Assembly: GCF_900111175.1 (NCBI RefSeq)
Contig: NZ_FOGI01000012.1
Location: 124,001 to 188,000 of the forward strand
Origin: Actinokineospora terrae
GTDB lineage: Bacteria > Actinomycetota > Actinomycetes > Mycobacteriales > Pseudonocardiaceae
DNA length: 64,000 bases
Reading direction: 5' to 3'
Below are positions 1 through 8,420 of this stretch, piece by piece (position 1 is the stretch's first letter; each line of letters opens with the position of its first letter). The position numbers and the translations under genes were made by a program. Under the pieces are notes generated by a model that saw only the letters and a program-made list of their open reading frames with translations, did not search any database and was not told the origin of the DNA.

Positions 1-849
1 CTGCCCGCGGTGGTCGCGGTGCTGCTGATGCTGGGCGCGCTGAAGTACCTGCCCAAGGACCCGCCGCGCACCGAGCGGGCCCGGCTGGACATCGGCGGCG
101 CGCTGACGCTGCTGCTCGGCATGCTGCTGCTGGTGTTCACGGTGGTCTCGGCGCCGGAGGTCGGCCTCGGCTCGTGGCGCTCGATCGGCGGTTTCGCGCT
201 GTCGGCGGTGCTGCTGGTCTCCTTCGTGCTCATCGAGCGCAAGGTCGCCGACCCGCTGATCCGGCTGGGCATCTTCCGCGACCGCAACATCGTCGCCGCC
301 AACGTCAGCTCCTTCCTGCTCTACGGCGGCGCGATGGCCTTCCAGTTCGTGCTGGCGCTGTACCTGCAGAACCTCAACGGCTGGGAGCCGTGGCACATGT
401 CGTTCGTGCTGCTGCCCGCCGGTCTGATGGTGGTGGTGATCGGCCCGAAGCTCGGCGACCTGATGGAGCGCTTCGGGGTGAACAAGGTCCTGGTGGTGGG
501 CCTGGTGTCGTTCATCCCGTGCTACCTGCTGCTGCTGCGCATCGGCCCGGAGCCCGCGCTGTGGACGGTGCTGGTGCCGGTGTCGGTCATCTGGGGCTTC
601 GGCTTCGCGCTGAGCCTGGCGGCGCTGATGGTGTCGGGCACCAACGGCGTCTCCGACGAGGAGCAGGGCTTGGCGGCCGGTCTGCTCAACAGCTCGCTGC
701 AGGTCGGTGGCGCGTTCGGCCTCGCGGTGGTGACCGCGGTGATCGTGCCCGCCGTCCAACTGGGCGACCTCTACCCCGGCGTCTGGGTGATCCTGGGCTT
801 CGCGGTGCTCACGCTCGCCGCACAGGGCCTGCGCAAGAAAACCCCGTGA
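1..849 (+). CDS. MFS drug exporter (DHA2-like), C-terminal part
   Basis: The reading frame is open from the first base, so the gene starts outside the window and only about the last 280 residues are visible. They contain six or more hydrophobic segments separated by short basic loops, including a long run of Leu/Val helices and the loop ERKVADPLIRLGIFRDRN, which is typical of the middle of DHA2-type (14-helix) proton-driven multidrug exporters. The gene ends at TGA 847-849 and is followed by a hairpin. The substrate cannot be told from sequence. Export of a product of the nearby phz genes is possible but there is no direct evidence for it. Confidence 0.8.
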   Translation: MPAVVAVLLMLGALKYLPKDPPRTERARLDIGGALTLLLGMLLLVFTVVSAPEVGLGSWRSIGGFALSAVLLVSFVLIERKVADPLIRLGIFRDRNIVAANVSSFLLYGGAMAFQFVLALYLQNLNGWEPWHMSFVLLPAGLMVVVIGPKLGDLMERFGVNKVLVVGLVSFIPCYLLLLRIGPEPALWTVLVPVSVIWGFGFALSLAALMVSGTNGVSDEEQGLAAGLLNSSLQVGGAFGLAVVTAVIVPAVQLGDLYPGVWVILGFAVLTLAAQGLRKKTP

Positions 850-877
850 TTCGCACAGCGGAACGAAATGTCCGGTG

Positions 878-907
878 GGTGGGCGGCTCTCGCGCCCCCC
901 GCCCACC
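878..907 (+). terminator. Hairpin after the MFS gene
   Basis: GGTGGGCGG at 878-886 pairs perfectly with CCGCCCACC at 899-907 across a 12-nt loop, 29 bases after the MFS stop codon. There is no T-run, as is common for actinobacterial terminators. Confidence 0.5.
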
Positions 908-1030
908 GGGTGCGGTCTCCCACACCGGGCGGACGAACGCACAACGGACATTTTCGATAGGCTGAGGATGCGGCGAACAACACCGGTGACAAGCGACGCG
1001 GCCATCCGTACGGGTTAATAGTTCAAACGG

Positions 1031-3010
1031 GTGACCGCCACGAACTCGAACGCGGGCGGTGACCTCATGATGGGCCCTTTTGTGTCCCCGCAGCTGGCCT
1101 ACAGCGGTGGCATCGACGAGTTATTGGAATTGCTGGCCAGCGGCGCGCCCGCGGATGTGTTCGAGCAGTTGCTCGACGACCGGGGGCATTCGGTGACCGG
1201 CACCGCGGCGGTCGACATGAAGGCCGCGGTGTGGCGCGCGATGCGGGTGCACGCCGAGATCCAGCGCGGCCGGGGCCGGGAGGCGGGGCTGTCGGCGCTG
1301 GTCGACGCGGCCAGGGAGCTGTCGGTGCCCTACGAGTCGGTCGACGGGCTGCTGCACGCGGTCGCCCGGCGCGCGCGGCACCTGCTGAGCATGGACATGG
1401 CCTACATCGCCCTGCTCGACGACGACCACGTCGAGGTGCGGGCCGCGGACGGGCACACCTCCGGGCTCGGCGTCGGGCTGCGGCTGCCCGCCGAGGGCGG
1501 CGTCACCTCCGCCGGTCAGCCCGCCACCGCCCCGTTCGCCACGCACGACCTGCTGACCGACGAGCGGATCCGGCTGACCGCGGCGTTCGGCGAGGTCGCC
1601 AGGGTCGAGGGGCTGCACGCGATGATCGCGGTCCCGCTGGAGCACGGCTCGACCCGGCAGCCGCCGAGCGGGGTGCTCTACGTCGCCAGCCGCAAGGTGC
1701 ACCACTTCACCGCCGACGAGCGGTCGCTGATCGGGTCGCTCGGCATGCTCGCGGGCGCCTACCTGGAGACCACCCGGCAGCGGCTGGCCGCGCAGGCGCG
1801 GACCGCGGAGCTGCAGGCGAGCCTGCGGCAGGTCAACACGACCGCCGAGGGGGTCAGCGAGTACTGCGACCTGCAGGTGCGGCTGGTGGACATGCTGCTG
1901 GCCGACGAGGACCTGGCCGCGATGACCGGGTTCGCCGCGGACGCGCTGGGCGGGCGGGTGAGCGTCTACAACTCCGGCGGCGACCTGCTGGTCTCGGCCG
2001 GTGGCGAGCGGGAGGACGACTCGGGGGCGCTGGCGTGCGCGCTGGACATGGTCAGCGGGGAACCGGTGCGCACGGCCGACGGCAGCTGGGTGGCGCCGCT
2101 GTGCCGGGGGCGGGACTACGTGGGCGCGCTGGTGCTGCGGGTGCCGGACGAGCTGGGGGCGGCGCGGCGGTCGCGGCTGCGGTTGTTCGCGCGGATGGCG
2201 GTGCTGTTCATCCGGCAGGACAAGGTGGGCGCCGGGCTCGACGGGGAGGTGCGCGACCGGCTGCTCGACGACGCGCTGCGCGAGGAGCACCGGCTGCCCC
2301 GGCAGCTGGCCGAGCGGGCCAGGCGGATCGGGCTGGACCTGGCCGGGCCGTACCTGATGGTGGTGGCCAAACCGGACCCGGCGCAGCACTGCCGGGCCAA
2401 CGCGTGGGCGGCGGGCTACACCCGGCGGATGGGCGGGCTGCGCAGCTTCCGCGACAGCCACCTGATCATGCTGCTGCCCGGCAGCGAGGCGGGCGCCCTG
2501 GCCAGGGACGTGTCCTCGGCGATGGCGCAGGCGCTGGGCGCCCCGGTGTCGGTCGGCGCGGCCGGTCCGCTCACCGGGCCCGAGTCGGTGTACCCGGGCT
2601 ACCAGGAGGCGGTGCGCTGCCTGGACGCGGTGGTGGCGTTGGGCGTGACCGGCGGCGCGGCCTCGGTGCGGGAGCTGGGTTTCGTCGGTTCCCTGGTCTC
2701 GAGCAACCAGGACGTCGGCGGTTTCATCGACCAGGTCGTCGGCCCGGTCCTGGAGTACGACCGCGACCGCTTCACCGACCTCGTCCCCACCCTCCAGGCC
2801 TACTTCGAGGCGGGCGCCAGCCCCACCTACGCCGCCGAACGCCTGCACGTCCACACCAACACCGTCACCCGCCGCCTCGACCGCGTGAAGGACCTCCTCG
2901 GCCCGGACTGGCAGAAGCCCGCCCGCGCCCTGGAAATCCAACTCGCCCTCCGCCTCCTGCGCGTCCGAGACCTGCTCGCCGACCAAACCACCCCCGACAC
3001 CGCGTCCTGA
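1031..3010 (+). CDS. PucR-family transcriptional regulator with GAF domain
   Basis: 659 residues. The region around residues 100-250 resembles a GAF sensor domain. The middle (about 400-540) fits the degenerate GGDEF-like module of PucR/CdaR proteins. The C-terminus (about 585-645, containing YFEAGASPTYAAERLHVHTN) is the PucR-type helix-turn-helix. It is therefore a DNA-binding regulator that senses an unknown small ligand. The GTG start at 1031 has no Shine-Dalgarno, but an AT-rich stretch (TTAATAGTTC) ends just before it, so the transcript could be leaderless. A second possible start is the ATG ATG pair 12-13 codons in. It converges on the ABC transporter genes with only 7 bp between stops. 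Its targets are unknown. Confidence 0.85.
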   Translation: MTATNSNAGGDLMMGPFVSPQLAYSGGIDELLELLASGAPADVFEQLLDDRGHSVTGTAAVDMKAAVWRAMRVHAEIQRGRGREAGLSALVDAARELSVPYESVDGLLHAVARRARHLLSMDMAYIALLDDDHVEVRAADGHTSGLGVGLRLPAEGGVTSAGQPATAPFATHDLLTDERIRLTAAFGEVARVEGLHAMIAVPLEHGSTRQPPSGVLYVASRKVHHFTADERSLIGSLGMLAGAYLETTRQRLAAQARTAELQASLRQVNTTAEGVSEYCDLQVRLVDMLLADEDLAAMTGFAADALGGRVSVYNSGGDLLVSAGGEREDDSGALACALDMVSGEPVRTADGSWVAPLCRGRDYVGALVLRVPDELGAARRSRLRLFARMAVLFIRQDKVGAGLDGEVRDRLLDDALREEHRLPRQLAERARRIGLDLAGPYLMVVAKPDPAQHCRANAWAAGYTRRMGGLRSFRDSHLIMLLPGSEAGALARDVSSAMAQALGAPVSVGAAGPLTGPESVYPGYQEAVRCLDAVVALGVTGGAASVRELGFVGSLVSSNQDVGGFIDQVVGPVLEYDRDRFTDLVPTLQAYFEAGASPTYAAERLHVHTNTVTRRLDRVKDLLGPDWQKPARALEIQLALRLLRVRDLLADQTTPDTAS

Positions 3011-3017
3011 CGGGGCT

Positions 3018-3782
3018 TCACCGGACATGGGTGAGGAACTCCCTGGTCCGCCGCTCCCGCGGCCGCTCCAAGACGTCGGCGGCGGGGCCTTGTTCGATGA
3101 TGGTGCCGTGGTCGAGGAAGACGGCGCGGTCGGCGACGTCGCGGGCGAAGGTGATCTCGTGGGTGACGACGACCATGGTCATGCCGCCCGCGGCGAGGTG
3201 GCGCATGACGTCGAGGACCTCGCCGACGAGTTCGGGGTCGAGGGCGGAGGTCGGTTCGTCGAACAGCAGGACGGCCGGGGACATGGCCAGGGCGCGGGCG
3301 ATGGCGACGCGTTGTTGTTGGCCGCCGGAGAGGTGGCGGGGGTAGGCGTCGGCGCGGTCGGCCAGGCCGACGGAGGTGAGCAGGTCGACGGCGCGGGTGC
3401 GCGCGACGGCCGGGGACTCGCGCCTCACCCGGAGCGGGGCCTCGACCACGTTCTCCAGCACCGTCATGTGCGGGAACAGGTTGAAGCCCTGGAACACCAT
3501 GCCGAACCGGGCGCGCTGCCTGGCCAGTTCGCGGTCGCCGAGTTCGACCAGGCGGCCGCCGGACTCGCGGTAGCCGATGAGCTCGTCGCGGAGGAACACG
3601 GCGCCGCGGTCGAGGGGTTCGAGGTGGTTGATGGTGCGCAGCAGCGTGCTCTTGCCGGACCCGGACGGCCCCAGCAGGCACACCACCTCACCCTCGGCCA
3701 CGTCGAGGTCGATGCCGCGCAGGACCTCGTGCCTGCCGTAGCTCTTGTGCACGTCGCGCAGCCGCAGCACGGTCTCACCCAC
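3018..3782 (-). CDS. Polar amino-acid ABC transporter, ATP-binding protein
   Basis: 254 residues, the normal length for GlnQ/HisP-type ATPases. Visible motifs are Walker A (GPSGSGKST), signature (LSGGQQQRVAIARAL), Walker B (LLFDEPTSALD) and the switch histidine in VVTHE. It energises the permease encoded just upstream; the two genes overlap by 8 bp, which indicates translational coupling. Last gene of a three-gene operon with the binding protein. The substrate is probably an amino acid or amine, but specificity cannot be read from the ATPase. Confidence 0.93.
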   Translation of the reverse strand: MGETVLRLRDVHKSYGRHEVLRGIDLDVAEGEVVCLLGPSGSGKSTLLRTINHLEPLDRGAVFLRDELIGYRESGGRLVELGDRELARQRARFGMVFQGFNLFPHMTVLENVVEAPLRVRRESPAVARTRAVDLLTSVGLADRADAYPRHLSGGQQQRVAIARALAMSPAVLLFDEPTSALDPELVGEVLDVMRHLAAGGMTMVVVTHEITFARDVADRAVFLDHGTIIEQGPAADVLERPRERRTREFLTHVR

Positions 3783-4647
3783 GTCCGGTCCCCCGCGAGA
3801 ATCGGCGTTCCAAGTGGTGTTGCACGACGTAGAGCACGCTGGTGACGATCAGGTACCAGGCGCTGGCGACCACCAGCAGCGGGATCGTCTTGAAGTTGTT
3901 GTTGTAGATGACCTGCACCGAGTACAGCAGCTCCGGCGTCGAGGTGACGCTGACCAGCGCGGAGGCCTTGAGCATGCTGATCACCTGGTTGCCGGTGGGC
4001 GGGATGACCACCCGCAGCGCCTGCGGCACCACCACCCGGCGCAGCGTCTGCCGGTGCGTCATGCCGAGCGCCTTCGCGGCCTCCGTCTGCCCGGGGTCAA
4101 CCGACAGCAGCCCGCCGCGCACGACCTCTGCCATGTACGCGGCCTCGTTGAGCCCCAACGCGATCACGGCGGCGAGCAGCGGGGTGATCAGGTCGTTGGT
4201 GTCGACCTCGAACAAGGTCGGGCCGAACGGGATCTCCACCGCGATGGCGGGCACGAGCGCGGCCAGGTTGTACCAGAACAGGATGTGCACGAGCAGGGGC
4301 GTGCCGCGGAAGAACCACACGTACGACTTGGCCGCCCACGACACCACCGGCACCGGCGAGAGCCGCATGACCGCGAGGATCACCCCGCCGACGATGCCGC
4401 ACGCCATGGCGATGGCGGTCAGCTCGACCGTGCGCGCGAGGCCGGCCAGCACGTCGGTGGACAGGAAGTACTCCCAGACCACGGACCAGTCCAGGTTCGG
4501 GCTGCGCACCACCACGCTGCCGATGTTGAGCAACGTCAACCCGATCACGGCGGCGGCCAGCCACCAGCCCAGGTGCAGCGGCGCCCTGGTTCGTCTACTG
4601 GTGTCGACTCTCGGCGGCGCGGCGGGTGGCCGGGTCTCGGTGGTCAT
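3775..4647 (-). CDS. Amino-acid ABC transporter permease
   Basis: 290 residues, of the HisM/GlnP/GltK permease type (BPD_transp_1). After a polar, proline-rich N-terminus there are about five hydrophobic helices. The EAA loop that docks the ATPase is clear (EAAYMAEVVRGGLLSVDPGQ, followed by EAAKALG). The ATG start overlaps the stop of the binding-protein gene (ATGA), and the 3' end overlaps the ATPase gene, so all three genes are coupled. A single permease gene suggests a homodimeric channel. Confidence 0.92.
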   Translation of the reverse strand: MTTETRPPAAPPRVDTSRRTRAPLHLGWWLAAAVIGLTLLNIGSVVVRSPNLDWSVVWEYFLSTDVLAGLARTVELTAIAMACGIVGGVILAVMRLSPVPVVSWAAKSYVWFFRGTPLLVHILFWYNLAALVPAIAVEIPFGPTLFEVDTNDLITPLLAAVIALGLNEAAYMAEVVRGGLLSVDPGQTEAAKALGMTHRQTLRRVVVPQALRVVIPPTGNQVISMLKASALVSVTSTPELLYSVQVIYNNNFKTIPLLVVASAWYLIVTSVLYVVQHHLERRFSRGTGRG

Positions 4648-5516
4648 CGGTCCCCCATCGGGTCGACGGCGGGGTTGAGCCGGGACTCGGGGATCGCGAT
4701 GTCGGCCATGCCCCACTTGTCGAGCACGGCCCGGTACCGCCCGTCCGCGATCAGCTTGTTCACCGCGGCGCGCACTTTCTCGGTGTGCGGCGAGCCTTTC
4801 GGGAACCCGATCGCCTCGGGCAACCGCGCGAACTGGTACGGCTGCACGGTCAACCGCCCCGATTCCCGCGCCGAGTGCACGACCTCCGAGTACGACCCCA
4901 TGAACACGTCCGCCCGCCCGGTCCCCGCAGCGAGCACGGCGGCGCTGCTGTCGGGGTAGAGGCTGCTGCGCGCCGGTGGTGCCCCGGTGGCCGCGCACTC
5001 CTCGTTGACCGCCTTGAGCTGCGGCTCGTACACCGACCCGGCGAGCGCCGCGACCGCCCGACCGCACAGGTCCGCGCCCGACCGGATCGCCACGCCACTG
5101 GCCGCCGCCGACGAGAACCCGGTGCCGACCGCGTCCACGGTGACCATGTCGATGATCCCGACCCGCTCAGCCGACACGGTCAGGTTCGCCGCGGCGATGT
5201 CGAACCGCCCGCTCCGCAGCCCGGGGATGATCGTGCTGAAGTTGTTGACCGGCACCACGTCGAACCGCAACCCGCTCTCCCGCGCGATCGGCTCCAACAA
5301 CTCGATCATCCACCCGGTCAACCGCCCCGCGGCCGTGAACTCCGCGGGCGGGTAGTTGTTGAACACCGCCACCCGCACCGTCCGTCCACTCCCGACAGCC
5401 ACCCCCTGCCCACCCTCCGCCTCCGGCCCACTAGCCGCCCGAACCGACAGACACCCCGCCGCCAACACCCCCACCAACCCGAACACCACAGCCCGCACCC
5501 GCCGCAGTTTCCGCAA
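4644..5516 (-). CDS. Extracellular solute-binding lipoprotein (family 3) of amino-acid ABC transporter
   Basis: The mature part is a family 3 periplasmic-binding fold (VAVFNNYPPAEF near the N-terminus, DIAAANLTVSAERV in the middle, VLDKWGMADIAIPES near the end). A lipoprotein signal is visible: basic residues, a hydrophobic stretch and the lipobox LAAGC. I chose TTG at 5516, which gives a compact signal peptide and 290 residues. GTG at 5498 would also work. An ATG at 5720 in the same frame has a strong GAGGAG Shine-Dalgarno but adds 68 Arg/Pro-rich residues before the signal peptide. First gene of the transporter operon. Ligand unknown. Confidence 0.8.
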   Translation of the reverse strand: MRKLRRVRAVVFGLVGVLAAGCLSVRAASGPEAEGGQGVAVGSGRTVRVAVFNNYPPAEFTAAGRLTGWMIELLEPIARESGLRFDVVPVNNFSTIIPGLRSGRFDIAAANLTVSAERVGIIDMVTVDAVGTGFSSAAASGVAIRSGADLCGRAVAALAGSVYEPQLKAVNEECAATGAPPARSSLYPDSSAAVLAAGTGRADVFMGSYSEVVHSARESGRLTVQPYQFARLPEAIGFPKGSPHTEKVRAAVNKLIADGRYRAVLDKWGMADIAIPESRLNPAVDPMGDR

Positions 5517-5766
5517 CCTGTCGGATCCTGTCCACAAGGCCAGACCTGTCCCCAGAAGCCCCACTCGCCGAGCGCGCGCCGCCTGCTGCCCCCGGTAGGC
5601 TGTATCTCGGGGGGTGCTCAGCGCCGCCGCCCAGTGCAGCGCCGCATTTCTCGGCTCTGACCTGCGGTTCTCGGTTCCAGGGCCACGCAGCGGGTTGTCC
5701 ACGGGGTCGTTCGGGGACATCGGACTCCTCAGGGGGAACAGGGCGGCTCCGAGCGGGCTCCAGCAG

Positions 5767-5806
5767 GGGTGGGCGGCCCCCGCGGGGGATCGGGGGCCGC
5801 CCACCC
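5767..5806 (-). terminator. Strong hairpin terminator after phzE
   Basis: GGGTGGGCGGCCCCC at 5767-5781 pairs perfectly over 15 bp with GGGGGCCGCCCACCC at 5792-5806 across a 10-nt loop. It lies 4 bp beyond the phzE stop and separates the phz operon from the ABC operon on the same strand. Confidence 0.85.
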
Positions 5807-5809
5807 GGG

Positions 5810-7729
5810 TCACCGGGGGTCGCGTTCCAGTGTCGCGGTCGTCGACCGGTAGGTGTCCGCGCTCACCCGGGGCATCGGGGCGGACGTGGTCAGTCCGGTC
5901 AGGAGTTCGCCCAGGATCGCGGGGCCGTCCTGGGTGAGCACCGATTCGGCGTGGAACTGGATGGACGCGAAGTGCGCGCCGCGCAGGGCGTGCACCTGCC
6001 CGGTCACCGGGTCGCGGCTGATCTCGATCAGGCCGGTGGCGTGGTCGAGCACGTCGACCGGGCTGGCCGCCGCGAACGTGTTGTAGAAGCCGACTCGCCG
6101 CCGGGTGCCGAACAGGTCGATCGGCAGTTGCGTGCCCTGGTTCGGCACGTCCCGCCGCACCAGGTCCAGGCCGAGGCGGGCGCTGAGCAGCTGGTGGCTC
6201 AGGCACACCGCGAAGAACGGCAACCGCAGCGCCAGCAACGAGTCCACCGCCGCCCCCAGGTGCGCGATCTTGGGGTGGTCCCGGTCGCGCGGATCCCCCG
6301 GCCCCGGCCCGAGCAGCACGAAGTCGTGGCCCGACAGCTCGTACGACTCGTCGAACCGCCGCACCTGCACCTGCAAACCCAACGCCCGCAACTGGTGCGC
6401 GAGCATCGAGGTGAACGTGTCCTCGGCGTCCACGATCAACACACGTCGACCCGCCAGCGCCGGGTCCACCGGAGCCCGATCAGCGGAGAGCCAGAAGTCG
6501 GCGATCCCGTCATTGCGCCCCGACAACGCCGCCCGCACGTCCGGGTGCTCAGCGAACTCAGGTCGATCCGTAGACCCGAGCGCCGCCAACAAACCGGCCG
6601 CCTTCGCCCGGGTCTCGGCCACCTCGGCGACCGGATCCGAGTGTCGGACCAGCGTCGCACCGACACCAATGTCCACTGTGCCCCGCGCGCTGATGTCCGC
6701 AGTGCGAATCAGGATCGACGAGTCCAGAACGGACTGACCCGCCGCATCACGCCCGATCAACGCGATCACCCCGCTGTAGTACCCGCGCGGCGCCGGCTCA
6801 TACCGGCTGATCACCTTGCAAGCGCTCTCCAGTGGACTCCCGGTGACCGTAGGCGCGAACAGCGTCTCGCGCAGGATCTCCCGGGGATCGCGGTCGGTGT
6901 GCCCCTCGATGAAGTACTCGGTGTGCGCGAGCCGGGCCATCTCCCGCAGGTACGGCCCGACGACCCGGCCGCCGTCCGCGCAGATCCGGCCCATCATCTT
7001 GAGTTCCTCGTCGAGCACCATGTAGAGCTCGTCGGATTCCTTGCGGTCGGCCAGGAACTCCATCACCCCGTCGAGCGCGGGACCACTGGGCGGGTACCGG
7101 TAGGTACCGCTGATCGGGTTCATCACCGCCCGGCCGCCTGCAACGCTGATGTGCCGTTCCGGCGTGGCACCAACAAAAGCGCGATCACCGGTGTGCACGA
7201 CGAACGTCCAATAGGCACCGGTCTCCTCGCGCAGCAGCCGCCGGAACAACGACAGCGCCGAGGACGGCGAGTAGCCCACGATGTCGGCGGTGTACGAGCG
7301 GCGGATGACGAAGTTCGCGCCCTCCCCGCTGCCGATCTCGTCGGCGACGACCCGCCGGACGATCTCCGCGTAGGTCTCGTCGTCGGTGTCGAACCGGCCG
7401 CGCTCCAACCGGAGCGGCACGACCGGCAACCGGGACAGCACATCGTCGAGCGCGAAGGTCGCCCGCTCGGTGACAGTCAGCGCCAGCAAGGGCTCCTGGT
7501 CGTCGCGGTGGGCGAAGCCGCGCTCGCGGATCTGGCGGTAGGGCACCAGGGCGAGCACATCGTGACGAGCACCGGGACCGGACGGCAGCGGGATGTCGGC
7601 CAACTGCCGCAGCGAGGTGATCTCGCCGACCAGGACGTCGACCTGGTCGCGGCCCGCCTCGGTGCGGTGCAGCAGCGCGAACGGCATCGACGGCGTGGCC
7701 AGGACGCGGTCGAGCAGGTCACCGGTCAC
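5810..7729 (-). CDS. phzE: 2-amino-2-desoxyisochorismate synthase (PhzE-like)
   Basis: 639 residues, matching the usual PhzE size. The N-terminal two-thirds is a chorismate-utilising domain (INPISGTYRYPP-type core, DELYMVLDEELKMM, ESACKVISRYEPAPRGYYSG). The C-terminal third is a class I glutamine amidotransferase with nucleophile Cys in FFAVCLSHQ and the His-Glu pair in QFHAES. Known PhzE enzymes convert chorismate plus glutamine to ADIC. The fusion order (synthase then amidotransferase) and the PhzD and PhzC neighbours distinguish it from primary-metabolism anthranilate synthase. The GTG start overlaps the phzD stop (GTGA). Last gene of the operon; a strong hairpin follows. Confidence 0.9.
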   Translation of the reverse strand: MTGDLLDRVLATPSMPFALLHRTEAGRDQVDVLVGEITSLRQLADIPLPSGPGARHDVLALVPYRQIRERGFAHRDDQEPLLALTVTERATFALDDVLSRLPVVPLRLERGRFDTDDETYAEIVRRVVADEIGSGEGANFVIRRSYTADIVGYSPSSALSLFRRLLREETGAYWTFVVHTGDRAFVGATPERHISVAGGRAVMNPISGTYRYPPSGPALDGVMEFLADRKESDELYMVLDEELKMMGRICADGGRVVGPYLREMARLAHTEYFIEGHTDRDPREILRETLFAPTVTGSPLESACKVISRYEPAPRGYYSGVIALIGRDAAGQSVLDSSILIRTADISARGTVDIGVGATLVRHSDPVAEVAETRAKAAGLLAALGSTDRPEFAEHPDVRAALSGRNDGIADFWLSADRAPVDPALAGRRVLIVDAEDTFTSMLAHQLRALGLQVQVRRFDESYELSGHDFVLLGPGPGDPRDRDHPKIAHLGAAVDSLLALRLPFFAVCLSHQLLSARLGLDLVRRDVPNQGTQLPIDLFGTRRRVGFYNTFAAASPVDVLDHATGLIEISRDPVTGQVHALRGAHFASIQFHAESVLTQDGPAILGELLTGLTTSAPMPRVSADTYRSTTATLERDPR

Positions 7730-8379
7730 AGCGCCACCCGCTCGGCGGCGCGGACCTGGTCGAGGAGCACGTCGGTCGTGGCCACCACGGCGCACCGCTC
7801 GGCGGCGTAGTCCACGGCCATCCGGTGGTAGCGCTCGGAGAAGTCGCCGAGCGCGTCGGCGACGAGGAACGTGCGGATGTCGTTGGTGTAGGCCTCGATC
7901 GCGGTGGCGAGCACCCCGACGTGGGCGTACACACCACAAAGGACGATCTGGTCACGTCCGTCCGCGCGCATCCTGGCCAGCAGGTCCGAGCGGAAGAACG
8001 CGCTGTAGCGCCACTTGGTGAACACCCAGTCGTCCACTTCGGGCGCGAGCTCGTCGACGACCTCGCGGTCACTGGGGTCCACCCGCATCCCCGGACCCCA
8101 GAAGTCCCGCAACAGACCGCGATCCTGCTCGGTCATGCCGCCGGGTTGGGCCGTGTAAGCGGTCCGCGCGCCACGTCCGCCCAGGTGCGAGCGCAGCGCC
8201 TCGATGTTGCCGACGATCCGATCGCGGGTGGCGGTCGCGAAAGGACGGACGAAGTAGCGCTGCATGTCGTGCACCAACAGCACCGTCCGCGTCGGATCCA
8301 CTGTCCACGCCGCGGTGTTGGCCGGCAGGTCGGCCGCCGTGGGCAGCGGGTAGGGCTCGATCGGCGGGATGCCTGTCAT
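7726..8379 (-). CDS. phzD: Isochorismatase-type ADIC hydrolase (PhzD-like)
   Basis: 217 residues, an isochorismatase-fold hydrolase with the PhzD-type opening PPIEPYPLP. The catalytic aspartate sits in LLVHDMQRYFV. WRYSAFFRSDL and the conserved GVYAHVGVLATAIEAY segment follow. Characterised PhzD removes pyruvate from ADIC to give trans-2,3-dihydro-3-hydroxyanthranilate (DHHA). The ATG has a clear GGAGGAA ribosome site six bases upstream. It lies 41 bp after phzC and overlaps phzE by 4 bp. A different isochorismatase is unlikely given both neighbours. Confidence 0.92.
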   Translation of the reverse strand: MTGIPPIEPYPLPTAADLPANTAAWTVDPTRTVLLVHDMQRYFVRPFATATRDRIVGNIEALRSHLGGRGARTAYTAQPGGMTEQDRGLLRDFWGPGMRVDPSDREVVDELAPEVDDWVFTKWRYSAFFRSDLLARMRADGRDQIVLCGVYAHVGVLATAIEAYTNDIRTFLVADALGDFSERYHRMAVDYAAERCAVVATTDVLLDQVRAAERVAL

Positions 8380-8420
8380 GGGTGTTCCTCCGTCTTGCCT
8401 GGCGGGTGGGTGTGGTCGCC

